From the NCBI RefSeq assembly GCF_018131005.1, contig NZ_JAFCJK010000005.1:62001-126000 (forward strand): a DNA stretch of 64,000 nt, given 5' to 3'. Numbering within the stretch: position 1 is the stretch's first letter; the number at the start of each line of letters is the position of its first letter. Of this stretch, positions 42,860-51,083 are shown piece after piece. The position numbers and the translations under genes are program-made. The notes under the pieces are model-generated. The model did not search any database. It saw only the letters and a program-made list of their open reading frames with translations, and was not told the origin of the DNA. The DNA comes from Bradyrhizobium lablabi (lineage in GTDB: Bacteria; Pseudomonadota; Alphaproteobacteria; Rhizobiales; Xanthobacteraceae).

Positions 42860-43124
42860 ATGCGGTTATTCGAATGGATCGTTGAACTGCTGATCTGGTT
42901 TCTGGTCGATCTGGTCGGATACAACGTCGCGCCACTCGTTCTGCCGCTCGTTTCGGTTGGAAGAATTCGCGTGGCGCCCTTCAATTGTGACGAGAGAGTT
43001 TAGATCGCTTGGTGGCAGGCGTGACGGAATCGGACGAGCAGAGATGGGGCCGAGCGCGGCCGGCGGGATTGGGCTTATTGTCTGTGCTGTCTGTCTGCCA
43101 GTGTTCTTGGGTTTCGTGGGATGA
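42860..43124 (+). pseudogene. Frameshifted copy of the small two-helix membrane protein family (copy 1)
   Basis: The first frame gives 47 residues (WFLVDLVGYNVAPLVLPLVS, then VGRIRVAPF) and stops at 43003. In the +1 frame from 43002 the sequence continues as RSLGGRRDGIGRAEMGPSAA, then GGIGLIVCAVCLPVFLGFVG, to a stop at 43124. This matches the second half of the copies at 43179, 43452 and 48974. A one-base slip near 42985-43001 has broken the gene. Confidence 0.75.
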
Positions 43125-43178
43125 TGCGAACCGTGGGATGGGTAGCGACTTCGTGCTCTTTGCTGGAGGTTGATGTCG

Positions 43179-43430
43179 ATGGCAGCCGTGTGGATATTGG
43201 ATTTGATTTGGTGGTGGGTCGGCCATGCCGTAGCGCGGCTAGTATTGCCGCTTGTCTCGTTCGGCAAGGTGCGGGTCGAACCCCTCGAGTCTCCCAGTGA
43301 CGGATTTGGTTGGGCAGGTTGCAGACGCATCGAAACGGGGCGCTTGGAGGTCGAATTGACCTTGGCCGCTGGAATCGGAATGGTGATTTATTGTATCGCG
43401 CTTGCGGCAGTTTTGTATCTCGTCCACTGA
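43179..43430 (+). CDS. Small two-helix membrane protein family, copy 2
   Basis: An 83-residue protein. It has an N-terminal hydrophobic helix (ILDLIWWWVGHAVARLVLPL), the family core LPLVSFGKVRVEPLE, a polar middle with CRRIETGRLEVELT, and a C-terminal helix (GIGMVIYCIALAAVLYLV). The start at 43179 is 8 bases after GGAGG; an ATG at 43173 is too close to it. It is one of four related genes in the decayed prophage. The two helices flanking a conserved polar loop suggest an inner-membrane protein. Function unknown. Confidence 0.7.
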   Translation: MAAVWILDLIWWWVGHAVARLVLPLVSFGKVRVEPLESPSDGFGWAGCRRIETGRLEVELTLAAGIGMVIYCIALAAVLYLVH

Positions 43431-43451
43431 CTGCGCCTTGGGAGGTCGCTC

Positions 43452-43691
43452 GTGTGGATTTTGGCGGAACTGCTCGGGTGGGGATTTGGCTATGCCGTAG
43501 GACGGCGGGTTTTGCCCCTTGTTTCATTTGGCAAGGTGCAGGCCGGCCACCTCGAATCCCAAGGATATAATTGGCTCGGTTACAAACGCAATGTTAGCGG
43601 GCGTCTAGAAATAGACTCGACCCTCGTTGCCGGTATCGGACTGATAGCCTGTTGCATCGTGCTCGCGGCGATTCTGCACTTCATTCATTAG
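43452..43691 (+). CDS. Small two-helix membrane protein family, copy 3
   Basis: A 79-residue protein starting GTG at 43452 after GGAGGT. It has the same plan as copy 2: helix, RVLPLVSFGKV core, middle with YKRNVSGRLEIDST, then helix GIGLIACCIVLAAILHFI. It lies 21 bases after copy 2 and is clearly a tandem duplicate, although the two have diverged outside the core. Function unknown. Confidence 0.7.
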   Translation: MWILAELLGWGFGYAVGRRVLPLVSFGKVQAGHLESQGYNWLGYKRNVSGRLEIDSTLVAGIGLIACCIVLAAILHFIH

Positions 43692-43975
43692 TTTCGCCTG
43701 AGGCAAGCGCTTTCCCGCACTCCGCAAGCCGAGGTGATGGCTCTCCATGGGGCCACGCCTTGCGCTGTGCTGCCTGATCGTCCTGTCACATTCGACGAAC
43801 GCTTTCTACCGTCGATCTCCGGTCTTCCTGAAGGCTCGGCCGACCGCGTGCGAATCTTAACGACTGGCTCGCCGGCCTGATCGGGCCTCGACTTCGTCAA
43901 TCATATTTCAAGCCTGACAGTCGCCGCGAGACGGGCAGGCTGGCGTGCGGGCCGACTGCCTTATCGAGAGCATCC

Positions 43976-45262
43976 TTGTCGATCCTGAAGATACCAACCG
44001 CGAAAGTGTTCGAGCCGCTGCTGCAGCCCGCGCGTTACAAAGGGGCGTTCGGAGGCAGAGGATCGGGGAAGTCCCACTTCTTTGGCGAACTCCTGGTCGA
44101 GATGTGTCAGGCCGAGCGCGGTACGCTCGCTGTTTGCATTCGCGAGGCGCAGCGGACGCTGGCGCAATCGTCCAAGCGGCTGATCGAAGGCAAGATCGCC
44201 TCGCTTGGCGTCGGCGGGGGGTTCAAGGTCTACTCGGACAAGATCGCAACGCCGGGTGACGGTCTTGTCATCTTCCGCGGTATGCAAGATCACACCGCTG
44301 ACTCGATCAAGTCCTTGGAAGGATTCCGCATCGCCTGGGTCGACGAGGCGCACAGCTTGAGCGCGCACAGCCTCTCGCTGCTGCGCCCGACCATTCGTGC
44401 CAAAAATTCCGAGCTCTGGGCATCGTGGAATCCTCGCCGCAAGTCCGACGCGATCGACGATTTTCTGCGCGCGCGAAGACCACCGGGTTCGATCGTCATC
44501 CGTGCCAATTGGCGCGATAACCCATGGTTTCCGGCGGTGCTGGAGGAGGAACGGCAGGTCGATCTCTCGCTCTACCCGGATCGATATGAGCACGTGTGGG
44601 AAGGAGACTATGTGAGAGCATTCGAGGGCGCCTACTTTGCCGAGATGCTGACGCAGGCGCGCAAGGACGGGCGCATCGGCAAGGTCGCGGCCGATCCTCT
44701 GCTGCCGCTCCGCGCGTTTGTCGACATCGGCGGCGCGGGCGCGACGGCGGATGCCTTCACGATCTGGATGGTGCAGTGGGCCGGAAGCGTGATCAAGGTC
44801 CTGGACTACTATGAGAGTGTCGGCCAAGTGCTGGCGTTTCACGTCAACTGGCTGCGCTCACGCGGCTATCAGAACGCCATCCTGTATCTGCCGCATGACG
44901 GCGTCGCCACCAACAACGTCACCGGCAAGCGCTACGAAGACCATCTGCGCGAGGCCGGCTTCACTGTCGAGCCGCCGGTGAAGAACCAGGGCCGCGGCGC
45001 CGCGATGATGCGGATCGAGGCGCTGCGCAGGCTCGGCCCGCAGATCTGGTGGAACGAGGCGACGACAGAAGCCGGTCGTGATGCCATCGGCTTCTACCAC
45101 GAGCGCAAGGACGAGGCGCGGAATGTCGGGTTGGGTCCGGAGCATGACTGGTCCAGCCACGCGGCCGATGCGCTCGGGCTCATGGCGATCTGCTACGAGG
45201 CGCCGGGGAGGGCGGGGAGTTTCAATCGGGTGATCCGATACCGGGAGCAGGGGTGGTTGTGA
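43976..45262 (+). CDS. Phage terminase large subunit
   Basis: A 428-residue PBSX/Terminase_3-type large subunit. The ATPase domain has Walker A GGRGSGKS at residues 26-33, Walker B RIAWVDEAHSL and the coupling segment LWASWNP. The nuclease domain has the first metal-site Asp in RAFVDIGGAGATADAF and a later Asp-rich HDWSSHAADALGLM. It packages phage DNA into heads. The only nearby start is TTG at 43976, so translation may be weak or the true start lost. The protein looks full length. Confidence 0.88.
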   Translation: MSILKIPTAKVFEPLLQPARYKGAFGGRGSGKSHFFGELLVEMCQAERGTLAVCIREAQRTLAQSSKRLIEGKIASLGVGGGFKVYSDKIATPGDGLVIFRGMQDHTADSIKSLEGFRIAWVDEAHSLSAHSLSLLRPTIRAKNSELWASWNPRRKSDAIDDFLRARRPPGSIVIRANWRDNPWFPAVLEEERQVDLSLYPDRYEHVWEGDYVRAFEGAYFAEMLTQARKDGRIGKVAADPLLPLRAFVDIGGAGATADAFTIWMVQWAGSVIKVLDYYESVGQVLAFHVNWLRSRGYQNAILYLPHDGVATNNVTGKRYEDHLREAGFTVEPPVKNQGRGAAMMRIEALRRLGPQIWWNEATTEAGRDAIGFYHERKDEARNVGLGPEHDWSSHAADALGLMAICYEAPGRAGSFNRVIRYREQGWL

Positions 45263-45341
45263 AACAGGACCCTCGCGGTCACTTGCGCGGACTCGACGGT
45301 TACAAGCAAGAACACGTCATCATGGACAAGGAATTGCAGTA

Positions 45342-46355
45342 ATGGTCGCCATCAATTTTCGCGGCGGATACGAATTCGATCCCGAAACCTATGCTATCGG
45401 CGGTGGCATGCTGAGGCGGGCGATTCAACAACAGAACCTGCAGCAGCAGGGCTATGATTTCAGCTCAGCACCGAACGGCACGCCCAACACCAACAACGAC
45501 AGCTTTGGCAGCCCGCAAAGCGGCATGCTCCGCAGGCTTCACACTCTGGAAGCGGAGCAGGGCCGGTATCAGCCAATTCCAGGTACTGGCGAACGAGTGA
45601 TTCCTCTGCCGCAAGATCCAAACTTCAGGCAGCTTTCGCGGCTTCCGAACAGTGCCCCGCCGCCGTCGGCCGACTCTTCTGCGTCACCGGCGACAGCCTC
45701 ACAATCGATCCAACAATCTGAGGCCGATCAGGCACGACAAGCGAGAGAGGCTGCGGCCGCGCGACTGGCTCGCGGAGTTAGGAGCGCGGCCCGAGCAGAA
45801 GCGCCGCCCCCGGACTCGGTTGATATCGCGAAGTCGGCGGGCATCGGCCTGGCCCATGGTACCATCAACACGCTAGGGCTGCCCGGAGAGGCTTTGACTG
45901 GATTTGGCTATCTGCCGAACAATCTGGTGTTAAACGGGTTGCGGCGCGCGATCGGACTTGCGAAACTTGCCCCCAATGAACCGGACTACATCAGGCAATA
46001 CGCAACACCGGATGCCATTCAGCAATTTATCGAGCGATATGGCCCCTGGGAGTTCGATTTCTATCAACCGAAGACCAGAGCGGGGCGCTTGACTGAGACG
46101 ATTGCCGAGTTTGTGCCGGCTCTCCTTGGCGAAGCGGGAATCGCCGCGCGTCTCGGTGGGCCCGCCGCGGCTCGGGTGCTAACCGAGTTACCCGAGACGA
46201 TCGTCAAGCATGCCGTCGCGCCCGGAATTGTGGTTCAAGGCGTTGAAGAAGCCTACCCGGAGAGCCAGGCAGGAGAGGCGTTGCAGAAAGTCTATCCCGT
46301 TGCGCGGCGCGTGCTTCCGACCGTACTCGCCGCGAAAAGGTACCTCGGCCGCTGA
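45342..46355 (+). CDS. Phage-associated protein of unknown function with disordered N-terminal half
   Basis: A 337-residue protein. Residues 1-155 are low in complexity, rich in Gln, Asn, Ser, Pro and Ala, with a repeated GGMLRR/SGMLRR motif. Residues 160-337 look folded, with KSAGIGLAHGTINTLGLPGE, then FDFYQPKTRAGRLTETIAEF. The folded part resembles regions of large phage virion or ejection proteins in rhizobial prophages, so this may be a truncated or stand-alone piece. It follows terminase by 79 bases. Confidence 0.6.
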   Translation: MVAINFRGGYEFDPETYAIGGGMLRRAIQQQNLQQQGYDFSSAPNGTPNTNNDSFGSPQSGMLRRLHTLEAEQGRYQPIPGTGERVIPLPQDPNFRQLSRLPNSAPPPSADSSASPATASQSIQQSEADQARQAREAAAARLARGVRSAARAEAPPPDSVDIAKSAGIGLAHGTINTLGLPGEALTGFGYLPNNLVLNGLRRAIGLAKLAPNEPDYIRQYATPDAIQQFIERYGPWEFDFYQPKTRAGRLTETIAEFVPALLGEAGIAARLGGPAAARVLTELPETIVKHAVAPGIVVQGVEEAYPESQAGEALQKVYPVARRVLPTVLAAKRYLGR

Positions 46356-46457
46356 AGCAGCAGCCCGTGCCATCGTGATCGCATTTTGGACCGCGCGGCA
46401 GGTTTCGTCCGGCCGCAGCCATTCCGATGCTTCGCCCATGAACTCGCGTGCGCCAGC

Positions 46458-46808
46458 TCAATGGTGGTGGTGGTGCAGGAGGAGGGACTTAAGAAGAGGA
46501 CTCAGGATTGCCCTGATGCCTTTGGCCGCCGGCCAACGCGCTTCAGCCATTCGGAACAGCTTGTCGTATATCCAATACGCAGAGGCAAGCCATACCCATC
46601 CTCCGATAATGAAGAAGAGAATGACCCAGACGGGGGGGGCGCCATTCTGCTCGATGTCCGTAGTCATGAAGAGGATGAAGTTAAACACGATGAGAAAGCA
46701 ACAGAACCACACGACAGCGATCCAGGACGCCACGCGGCGAAATGTTGACCTGCGCGGGGCTTGTTCGGGTGGTGCTTCTGCTTGCTGTAGGTCCTGTTCG
46801 CTGCTCAT
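46458..46808 (-). CDS. Small two-helix membrane protein ending in five histidines
   Basis: A 116-residue protein with a charged N-terminus (residues 1-25) and two hydrophobic helices (WIAVVWFCCFLIVFNFILFM and VWVILFFIIGGWVWLASAYW). The tail ends LKSLLLHHHHH before the stop. The natural run of five His codons is odd, and the protein may bind metal resin. It has no known family and stands opposite to the phage genes around it. Confidence 0.6.
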   Translation of the reverse strand: MSSEQDLQQAEAPPEQAPRRSTFRRVASWIAVVWFCCFLIVFNFILFMTTDIEQNGAPPVWVILFFIIGGWVWLASAYWIYDKLFRMAEARWPAAKGIRAILSPLLKSLLLHHHHH

Positions 46809-46851
46809 GATCCGCGTGGCCGATGGTTTTCTGCGCGTGGTGCGGTTTGCG

Positions 46852-46992
46852 TTACGGCGGCTGAGTCAATCCTGACCCGATTAATGACGTAATGTGCTGG
46901 AGGAAGCAAAGCAGCATAACGGTAAGTTCGGCGAGATTCCTAATCGTTCGCGCCATGCGCCGGAAGGATTCCTTCGTGTGACGTGCGTCCAT
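46852..46992 (-). CDS. Possible small membrane-associated protein
   Basis: A 46-residue frame with a basic N-terminus (MDARHTKESFRRMARTIR) and a hydrophobic helix (LAELTVMLLCFLQHITSLIG). A TTG start further upstream after GGAGGAG would give 61 residues. It could be a small holin-like or toxin-like peptide, or a chance frame. Evidence is weak. Confidence 0.3.
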   Translation of the reverse strand: MDARHTKESFRRMARTIRNLAELTVMLLCFLQHITSLIGSGLTQPP

Positions 46993-47065
46993 TCCCACCC
47001 CGAGGTTTTCAGCCAGGGCAAAGATGACCTCCTCCAATCTTAAAGTAATGTTCCCCTCCGGACGA

Positions 47066-48241
47066 TTAGTTCGGAACCGCCGTCGCCGGATCGTCGGCTC
47101 TTACCGTACTCGCTATCTTCGCAAGATCGACTTTCTTCGCCTTGGCCCACGCTTCCAGCGCTGGCGGGCGATAGGTTGGGTCGTTGCGCCAGCGTTCGAA
47201 GACCGAGGCATCGATCGTCTCGTTGATGTTGACGACGCCCGGTCCCTCGTCCCTCGGGGGGGCGCCAATCGGGCGGTAATAGGCGCGGTCGAACGTGAAC
47301 AGGCGATATAGGCCACCCATGAACTCGCCGTAGGAATCGGAGACCTTTCCAGCGATGGCGTTCGGATCGACCTCAAATCCGTCGCGGAAGGCGAGGCCGA
47401 GGGCGTTGGCCTTACGCTCCAGCCATTTGAACGGGAGGCTGGCCAGCGGATCGTCGAAACAGCCGCCGCCGACATTGGCGTGGGCGCCGACGAACCAGCG
47501 CTGCTCGGTGCGCTCGATCGGCCGCGGTTTTGCATTGGTTGCGCCCTCATTGCTCCAGAGCGTTGGCGCGAACGCCTTGCGGTGCTCGTCGATCGCCAGC
47601 GCATGAAAAGCGTATTCGTTGTTCTGGCGCAGCCCGGTATTGAGGAAGGGATAGGCCGATCCCCTGATTTGCTGAAGCAGCGGGAAGGGAACGCCGAGTG
47701 CGCCGACGGTGTCGAACACGCCGAGGAACTTGATCGGCACGGCTTGCGCGTATTTTACCATCCAGCCTTCCTCGAAGCTGAAATCGGTCGTGCCCTCGTC
47801 GCGCGCCGCGATCAGTTCGCGGATGGTCCGCTGCCTCGGGCGACGATAGCGCTTGTAGAGCTGGTTGACGCCGAGCGGCGCGCCGCTCTGCAGCAGGCCG
47901 CATTTTGAAACGAAGCCGGACAGGCTGCGCGCGGTGTAGGCGCCGCGGCTGAAGCCGAAGATGAAGATGTCGTCGCCCGGGGCGTAGTTCTCGATCAGCC
48001 ATTCATAGGCGCTGGTGATCGCTGTGTCGATGCCGGTGCCGAACATGCCGCCGCGGATGCGCTCGCCGAACTTGGTGCCGAGCCCGGTGCTGTAATAGGC
48101 GCGCTGCTCGCGCCCGTCAGCACTCACGGACGCAAACAGCGCGCGGAAGCGCCAGATGTTGGTGTTGTCGCTGACCTGATTCCAGGTGCCGTCGAGAAAC
48201 AGCGCCAGACGCTTCTTCAAGGCGGAGGTCGTATCGGGCAT
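47066..48241 (-). CDS. DUF2235 alpha/beta hydrolase (Tle1/phospholipase-like)
   Basis: A 391-residue DUF2235 protein. The N-terminal strand is LALFLDGTWNQVSDNTNIWR, the nucleophile elbow is FGFSRGAYTARSL (Ser in G-F-S-R-G), followed by GVFDTVGALGVP (acid region) and WFVGAHANVGGG (His). The fold is shared with Tle1 type VI phospholipase effectors, but many DUF2235 proteins are plain cytoplasmic hydrolases. No type VI gene, immunity gene or signal peptide is nearby. It is on the opposite strand to the phage genes, as prophage cargo often is. Confidence 0.85.
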   Translation of the reverse strand: MPDTTSALKKRLALFLDGTWNQVSDNTNIWRFRALFASVSADGREQRAYYSTGLGTKFGERIRGGMFGTGIDTAITSAYEWLIENYAPGDDIFIFGFSRGAYTARSLSGFVSKCGLLQSGAPLGVNQLYKRYRRPRQRTIRELIAARDEGTTDFSFEEGWMVKYAQAVPIKFLGVFDTVGALGVPFPLLQQIRGSAYPFLNTGLRQNNEYAFHALAIDEHRKAFAPTLWSNEGATNAKPRPIERTEQRWFVGAHANVGGGCFDDPLASLPFKWLERKANALGLAFRDGFEVDPNAIAGKVSDSYGEFMGGLYRLFTFDRAYYRPIGAPPRDEGPGVVNINETIDASVFERWRNDPTYRPPALEAWAKAKKVDLAKIASTVRADDPATAVPN

Positions 48242-48268
48242 GCTGGCTCCGCAATGTCAGGAGATCGA

Positions 48269-48436
48269 ATGACTGCTGTTCAAGTCGCGGCGATTGTCGG
48301 CCTGCTCGGGCTTGTGAGCGGAATGGTCGCTGTGAACGCGGCACGGTCGCCGAACGCCGCGCGACTCGGCACAGTCGGCGCGCTGCTCGGTGTGATATTG
48401 CTCGCTCTAGTAGCGCTTTATCAGTTGATCGTCTAG
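48269..48436 (+). CDS. Small two-helix membrane protein of unknown function
   Basis: A 55-residue protein with two hydrophobic helices (VQVAAIVGLLGLVSGMVAV and LGTVGALLGVILLALVALYQ) joined by a short polar turn. GGAG lies before the start at 48269. It is divergent from the DUF2235 gene with 27 bases between the starts, so they share a control region. A holin-like or hydrolase-partner role is possible but unproven. Confidence 0.6.
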   Translation: MTAVQVAAIVGLLGLVSGMVAVNAARSPNAARLGTVGALLGVILLALVALYQLIV

Positions 48437-48554
48437 GCGCCCTGGGGCTCGCGCCGAGAGCCCGTGAAAAGCTCACTTCGCGCAGAAGCGGAACGGCAGT
48501 CACCTTTCAACGGCTAGCGGTGACGTTTCACTTCTTACATCGTGGAGTTGGGTG

Positions 48555-48690
48555 ATGTCGTGGCGCGATATGATGCAAAGGGTATTGTCTCCAGTTGGCG
48601 AGCTTGAGCCCCATATCACGAGTCGATACGGCGAGGTGGAGGGGAGGCCTCCAGGCTCAACGAATTCACACAGGAGTGTTGATCGCACCG
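48555..48690 (+). pseudogene. N-terminal relic of a phage M23 peptidase
   Basis: About 44 codons read MSWRDMMQRVLSPVG, then ITSRYGEVEGRPPGSTNSHR. This matches the start of M23 (lysostaphin-like) domain proteins in rhizobial prophages, where the next residues would include the first zinc-site His-x-x-x-Asp. The resemblance stops at S-V-D. The catalytic core is missing, so no activity is expected. Confidence 0.5.
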
Positions 48691-48973
48691 GGAGCCGTGT
48701 CGGTGACTTGTTGATCTTGCATCTCCACTCGCATCTGCTGACCGATTTCTCAGCGAGTTCGATCGTCAGGCTACTGGCTTCGTCACGTTGCTCCTTGGAG
48801 GCGCTCTTTGACGGACAAGGAGGGGCTTCCGACCTGGAGGTGAGTTCGCGCGTGAGATCAAGGGAGTTTGCATACGCTCAAGTTGGTTGACGTTGTTCAT
48901 CGTTTGTTCTACATACGCGAGCTCGCGCATCCGTGCAACTCCTCCGCGAGGCCCATTCCGGGCGAAGGCAATC

Positions 48974-49225
48974 ATGGTCATCTTCGACATACTGATCGAC
49001 ATCGTCGGATACACGGCAGCACGGCTCATCCTGCCACGTCTTTCATTCGGCAGGATGTGTGTCGAACCCCCCACTTCGGGTCACAGGAGGTTCAATGCGC
49101 TCGGCTGCCGGCGCGACGAAAGCGGGCGAATAGAGATGGAGCAAACCGTTGCTGGCTGGATCGGAGTTGTCACCTGCTTCGCCGCGCTCCTCGCGGTCAT
49201 CCTGCTCATTGAAGCCGTTGCTTAG
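48974..49225 (+). CDS. Small two-helix membrane protein family, copy 4
   Basis: An 83-residue protein. The first helix (VIFDILIDIVGYTAARLILP) runs into the family core LPRLSFGRMCVEPP. The middle is LGCRRDESGRIEMEQT and the second helix IGVVTCFAALLAVILLIEA. It is separated from copies 1-3 by 5 kb of terminase and cargo genes. GAAGG precedes the start. It shares the C-R-R-x-E-x-G-R-L/I-E pattern with copy 2. Function unknown. Confidence 0.7.
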   Translation: MVIFDILIDIVGYTAARLILPRLSFGRMCVEPPTSGHRRFNALGCRRDESGRIEMEQTVAGWIGVVTCFAALLAVILLIEAVA

Positions 49226-49469
49226 GAGCGCTGGCTTCAATCTGGGAACGATCCGAAAGCTCAGATCAACGCGATGCGGATGACGAAGATTGGCTCATGC
49301 GCTTGCTCCGCCCCGCCGGCGCTCGCTCACCCCTTCACCTCCGGTCTCGATCCGGTTCTGCTGCGAGCCGTGCGTCGCCGGAAAGTGCGGTTTTCTGTGA
49401 TCGGATCCGCTGATTGCCCGTGGACTAGTGATCACACACATCAAGCGTTCAGAACCAAGGCTTTCATCC

Positions 49470-50045
49470 ATGACAAAAATGTCCCCATCCGACCTGAAGG
49501 CGATGCTTGCCTCTGAAAAGGCCAATGCGCTCGCGGCGGTGTCTGCGGCGCGCCTGGCCGAAGATCGTGCCGACGCCATGGACTATTACCTCGGAGACAT
49601 GCGCAAGGACATGCCGGCGCAGGACGGTCGCTCGCGCGCGGTGTCGACCGATGTCGCCGACACGATCGAAGCGTTGATGCCCGCGCTGATGGATATTTTC
49701 GCGGGCTCCGACGAGGTTGTGCGCTTCGAGCCGGTGGGTCCGGAGGACGAAGCCGCCGCACAGCAGGAGACGGATTACGTCAATCACGTCTTCATGCAGC
49801 AGAACCCGGGCTTCATGACGCTCTACGCCTTCGTCAAGGATGCGCTGCTGTCGAAAGTCGGCATCGCGAAAGTGTGGTGGGAGGAGCGCGAGGAGGAGAG
49901 CCGCGAGACCTATTACGATCTCAGCGACGACCAGTTCGCGCTACTTGCGCAGGCGGTGATAGAGTCGAACGGCGCGCTGAAGATCATCGAGCACACCGTG
50001 CACGATCCGGCGGTTCGGGCCACGGGAACGGAGGCGACGAGCTGA
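49470..50045 (+). pseudogene. Phage portal protein, N-terminal part
   Basis: A 191-residue open frame beginning MTKMSPSDLKAMLASEKANA. It has the portal segments GRSRAVSTDVADTIEALMPA, LMDIFAGSDEVVRFEPVGPE and DYVNHVFMQQNPGF. It stops after the EATS of ATGTEATS, in the middle of the wing domain. The rest of the same protein resumes at about 51820. A portal of this type should be about 600 residues, so this is a fragment and cannot form a ring. Confidence 0.8.
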
Positions 50046-50072
50046 GGAGGTGTTGCTCCAACAGGGTCGCGC

Positions 50073-50237
50073 CTAAAAGGTGGCCCCAAGGAGCAAAAAG
50101 CTGCAAACTCCCCAGGCCATAGTGATCCACTCGGTGCGGATCGCTTTCTGACGATAGACACGATCCAGCTTGGCCAGCTTCTCCAGTTTGATGGCGCGGG
50201 CAAGGAGCCGGAATCCGAAGATGCTGGGTATGGGCAT
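50073..50237 (-). CDS. Possible small single-span membrane protein
   Basis: A 54-residue frame beginning MPIPSIFGFRLLARAIKLEK, with a charged helix and then a hydrophobic C-terminal helix (WITMAWGVCSFLLLGATF). No strong ribosome site. A second frame just upstream on the same strand (LAGTLALFAWWGND) also has membrane character, so this could be the end of a longer, frameshifted gene. Confidence 0.35.
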   Translation of the reverse strand: MPIPSIFGFRLLARAIKLEKLAKLDRVYRQKAIRTEWITMAWGVCSFLLLGATF

Positions 50238-50591
50238 AGTCCGAAAAGCGGGCGCCGGGCACGAGATTGTTCAAGGCAAGCCGCATATCGTTTCCCCACC
50301 ATGCAAAGAGAGCGAGCGTGCCGGCAAGCCAGTCCTTGACCAGGATTGAGCGTAGAACAGCGCGGCGACGTACGTGGTGATTTCGTCCACAGACTGTGCC
50401 GTCTGCGCGGTCGCTCACGATTATGTGGCGCCGACCACTGGAGACAGCAATGGCTGATCGTGAACGCGGCATCCACTGGCCGGATGGAGGGTCTTGGACA
50501 ATCCCGATTCCCTTCACTGCATGCGGAATGGCAAAGCCCGTGGTTGTTCAGTGCATAGTCTCACCAGTCACCGACTCTCGGAGCAACCACC

Positions 50592-50963
50592 ATGTCTGCC
50601 GTATTCTTCGTCATAACCGCAATTGCAGCGATCTGGTCGATCGTCAGATACGAAATCCTTCACCGCGAACTCGTCGGCGTGCTTCCTCCGCAATTCCAGG
50701 ATCTGGAAATGTCGCGATATGCGCTTTCTGTGTATGCGCTTGACCCGGCGACGCCGCTATCACTGCAAGCCGAATACATGAAGGTTCTATATGTCTCCTG
50801 CGCTTTGCCCTTGGGAGTCTCACTTGCGCTCTTTGCGTCCGGAAACTTGGCTCTTGGTTGGCTCTGCCTGGCTGGGTTCTGTTGGGCCGGCTATTTCACT
50901 TTCAAGTCCCGAAATACCTATCGGGAAAATTGCTTTCGCGTACGTGACGCGACAGAGGGGTAA
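50592..50963 (+). CDS. Small membrane protein of unknown function
   Basis: A 123-residue protein with an N-terminal hydrophobic helix (VFFVITAIAAIWSIV), a polar middle (about residues 25-65) and two further helices (VSCALPLGVSLALFAS and LALGWLCLAGFCWAGYF), ending in a charged tail. No family recognised. It lies inside the insertion that splits the portal gene. Confidence 0.55.
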   Translation: MSAVFFVITAIAAIWSIVRYEILHRELVGVLPPQFQDLEMSRYALSVYALDPATPLSLQAEYMKVLYVSCALPLGVSLALFASGNLALGWLCLAGFCWAGYFTFKSRNTYRENCFRVRDATEG

Positions 50964-51083
50964 GCATGACAGCAGGAACCTATGGCGGAAGGACATTTGG
51001 GTGGCCTTGGGGCGGGGGAAACAGCGCCTTGCTTAGCCCGAGAGTTGGCAGCGTAGCAAACGCCAACCGTTGCCCGCCCGGTA

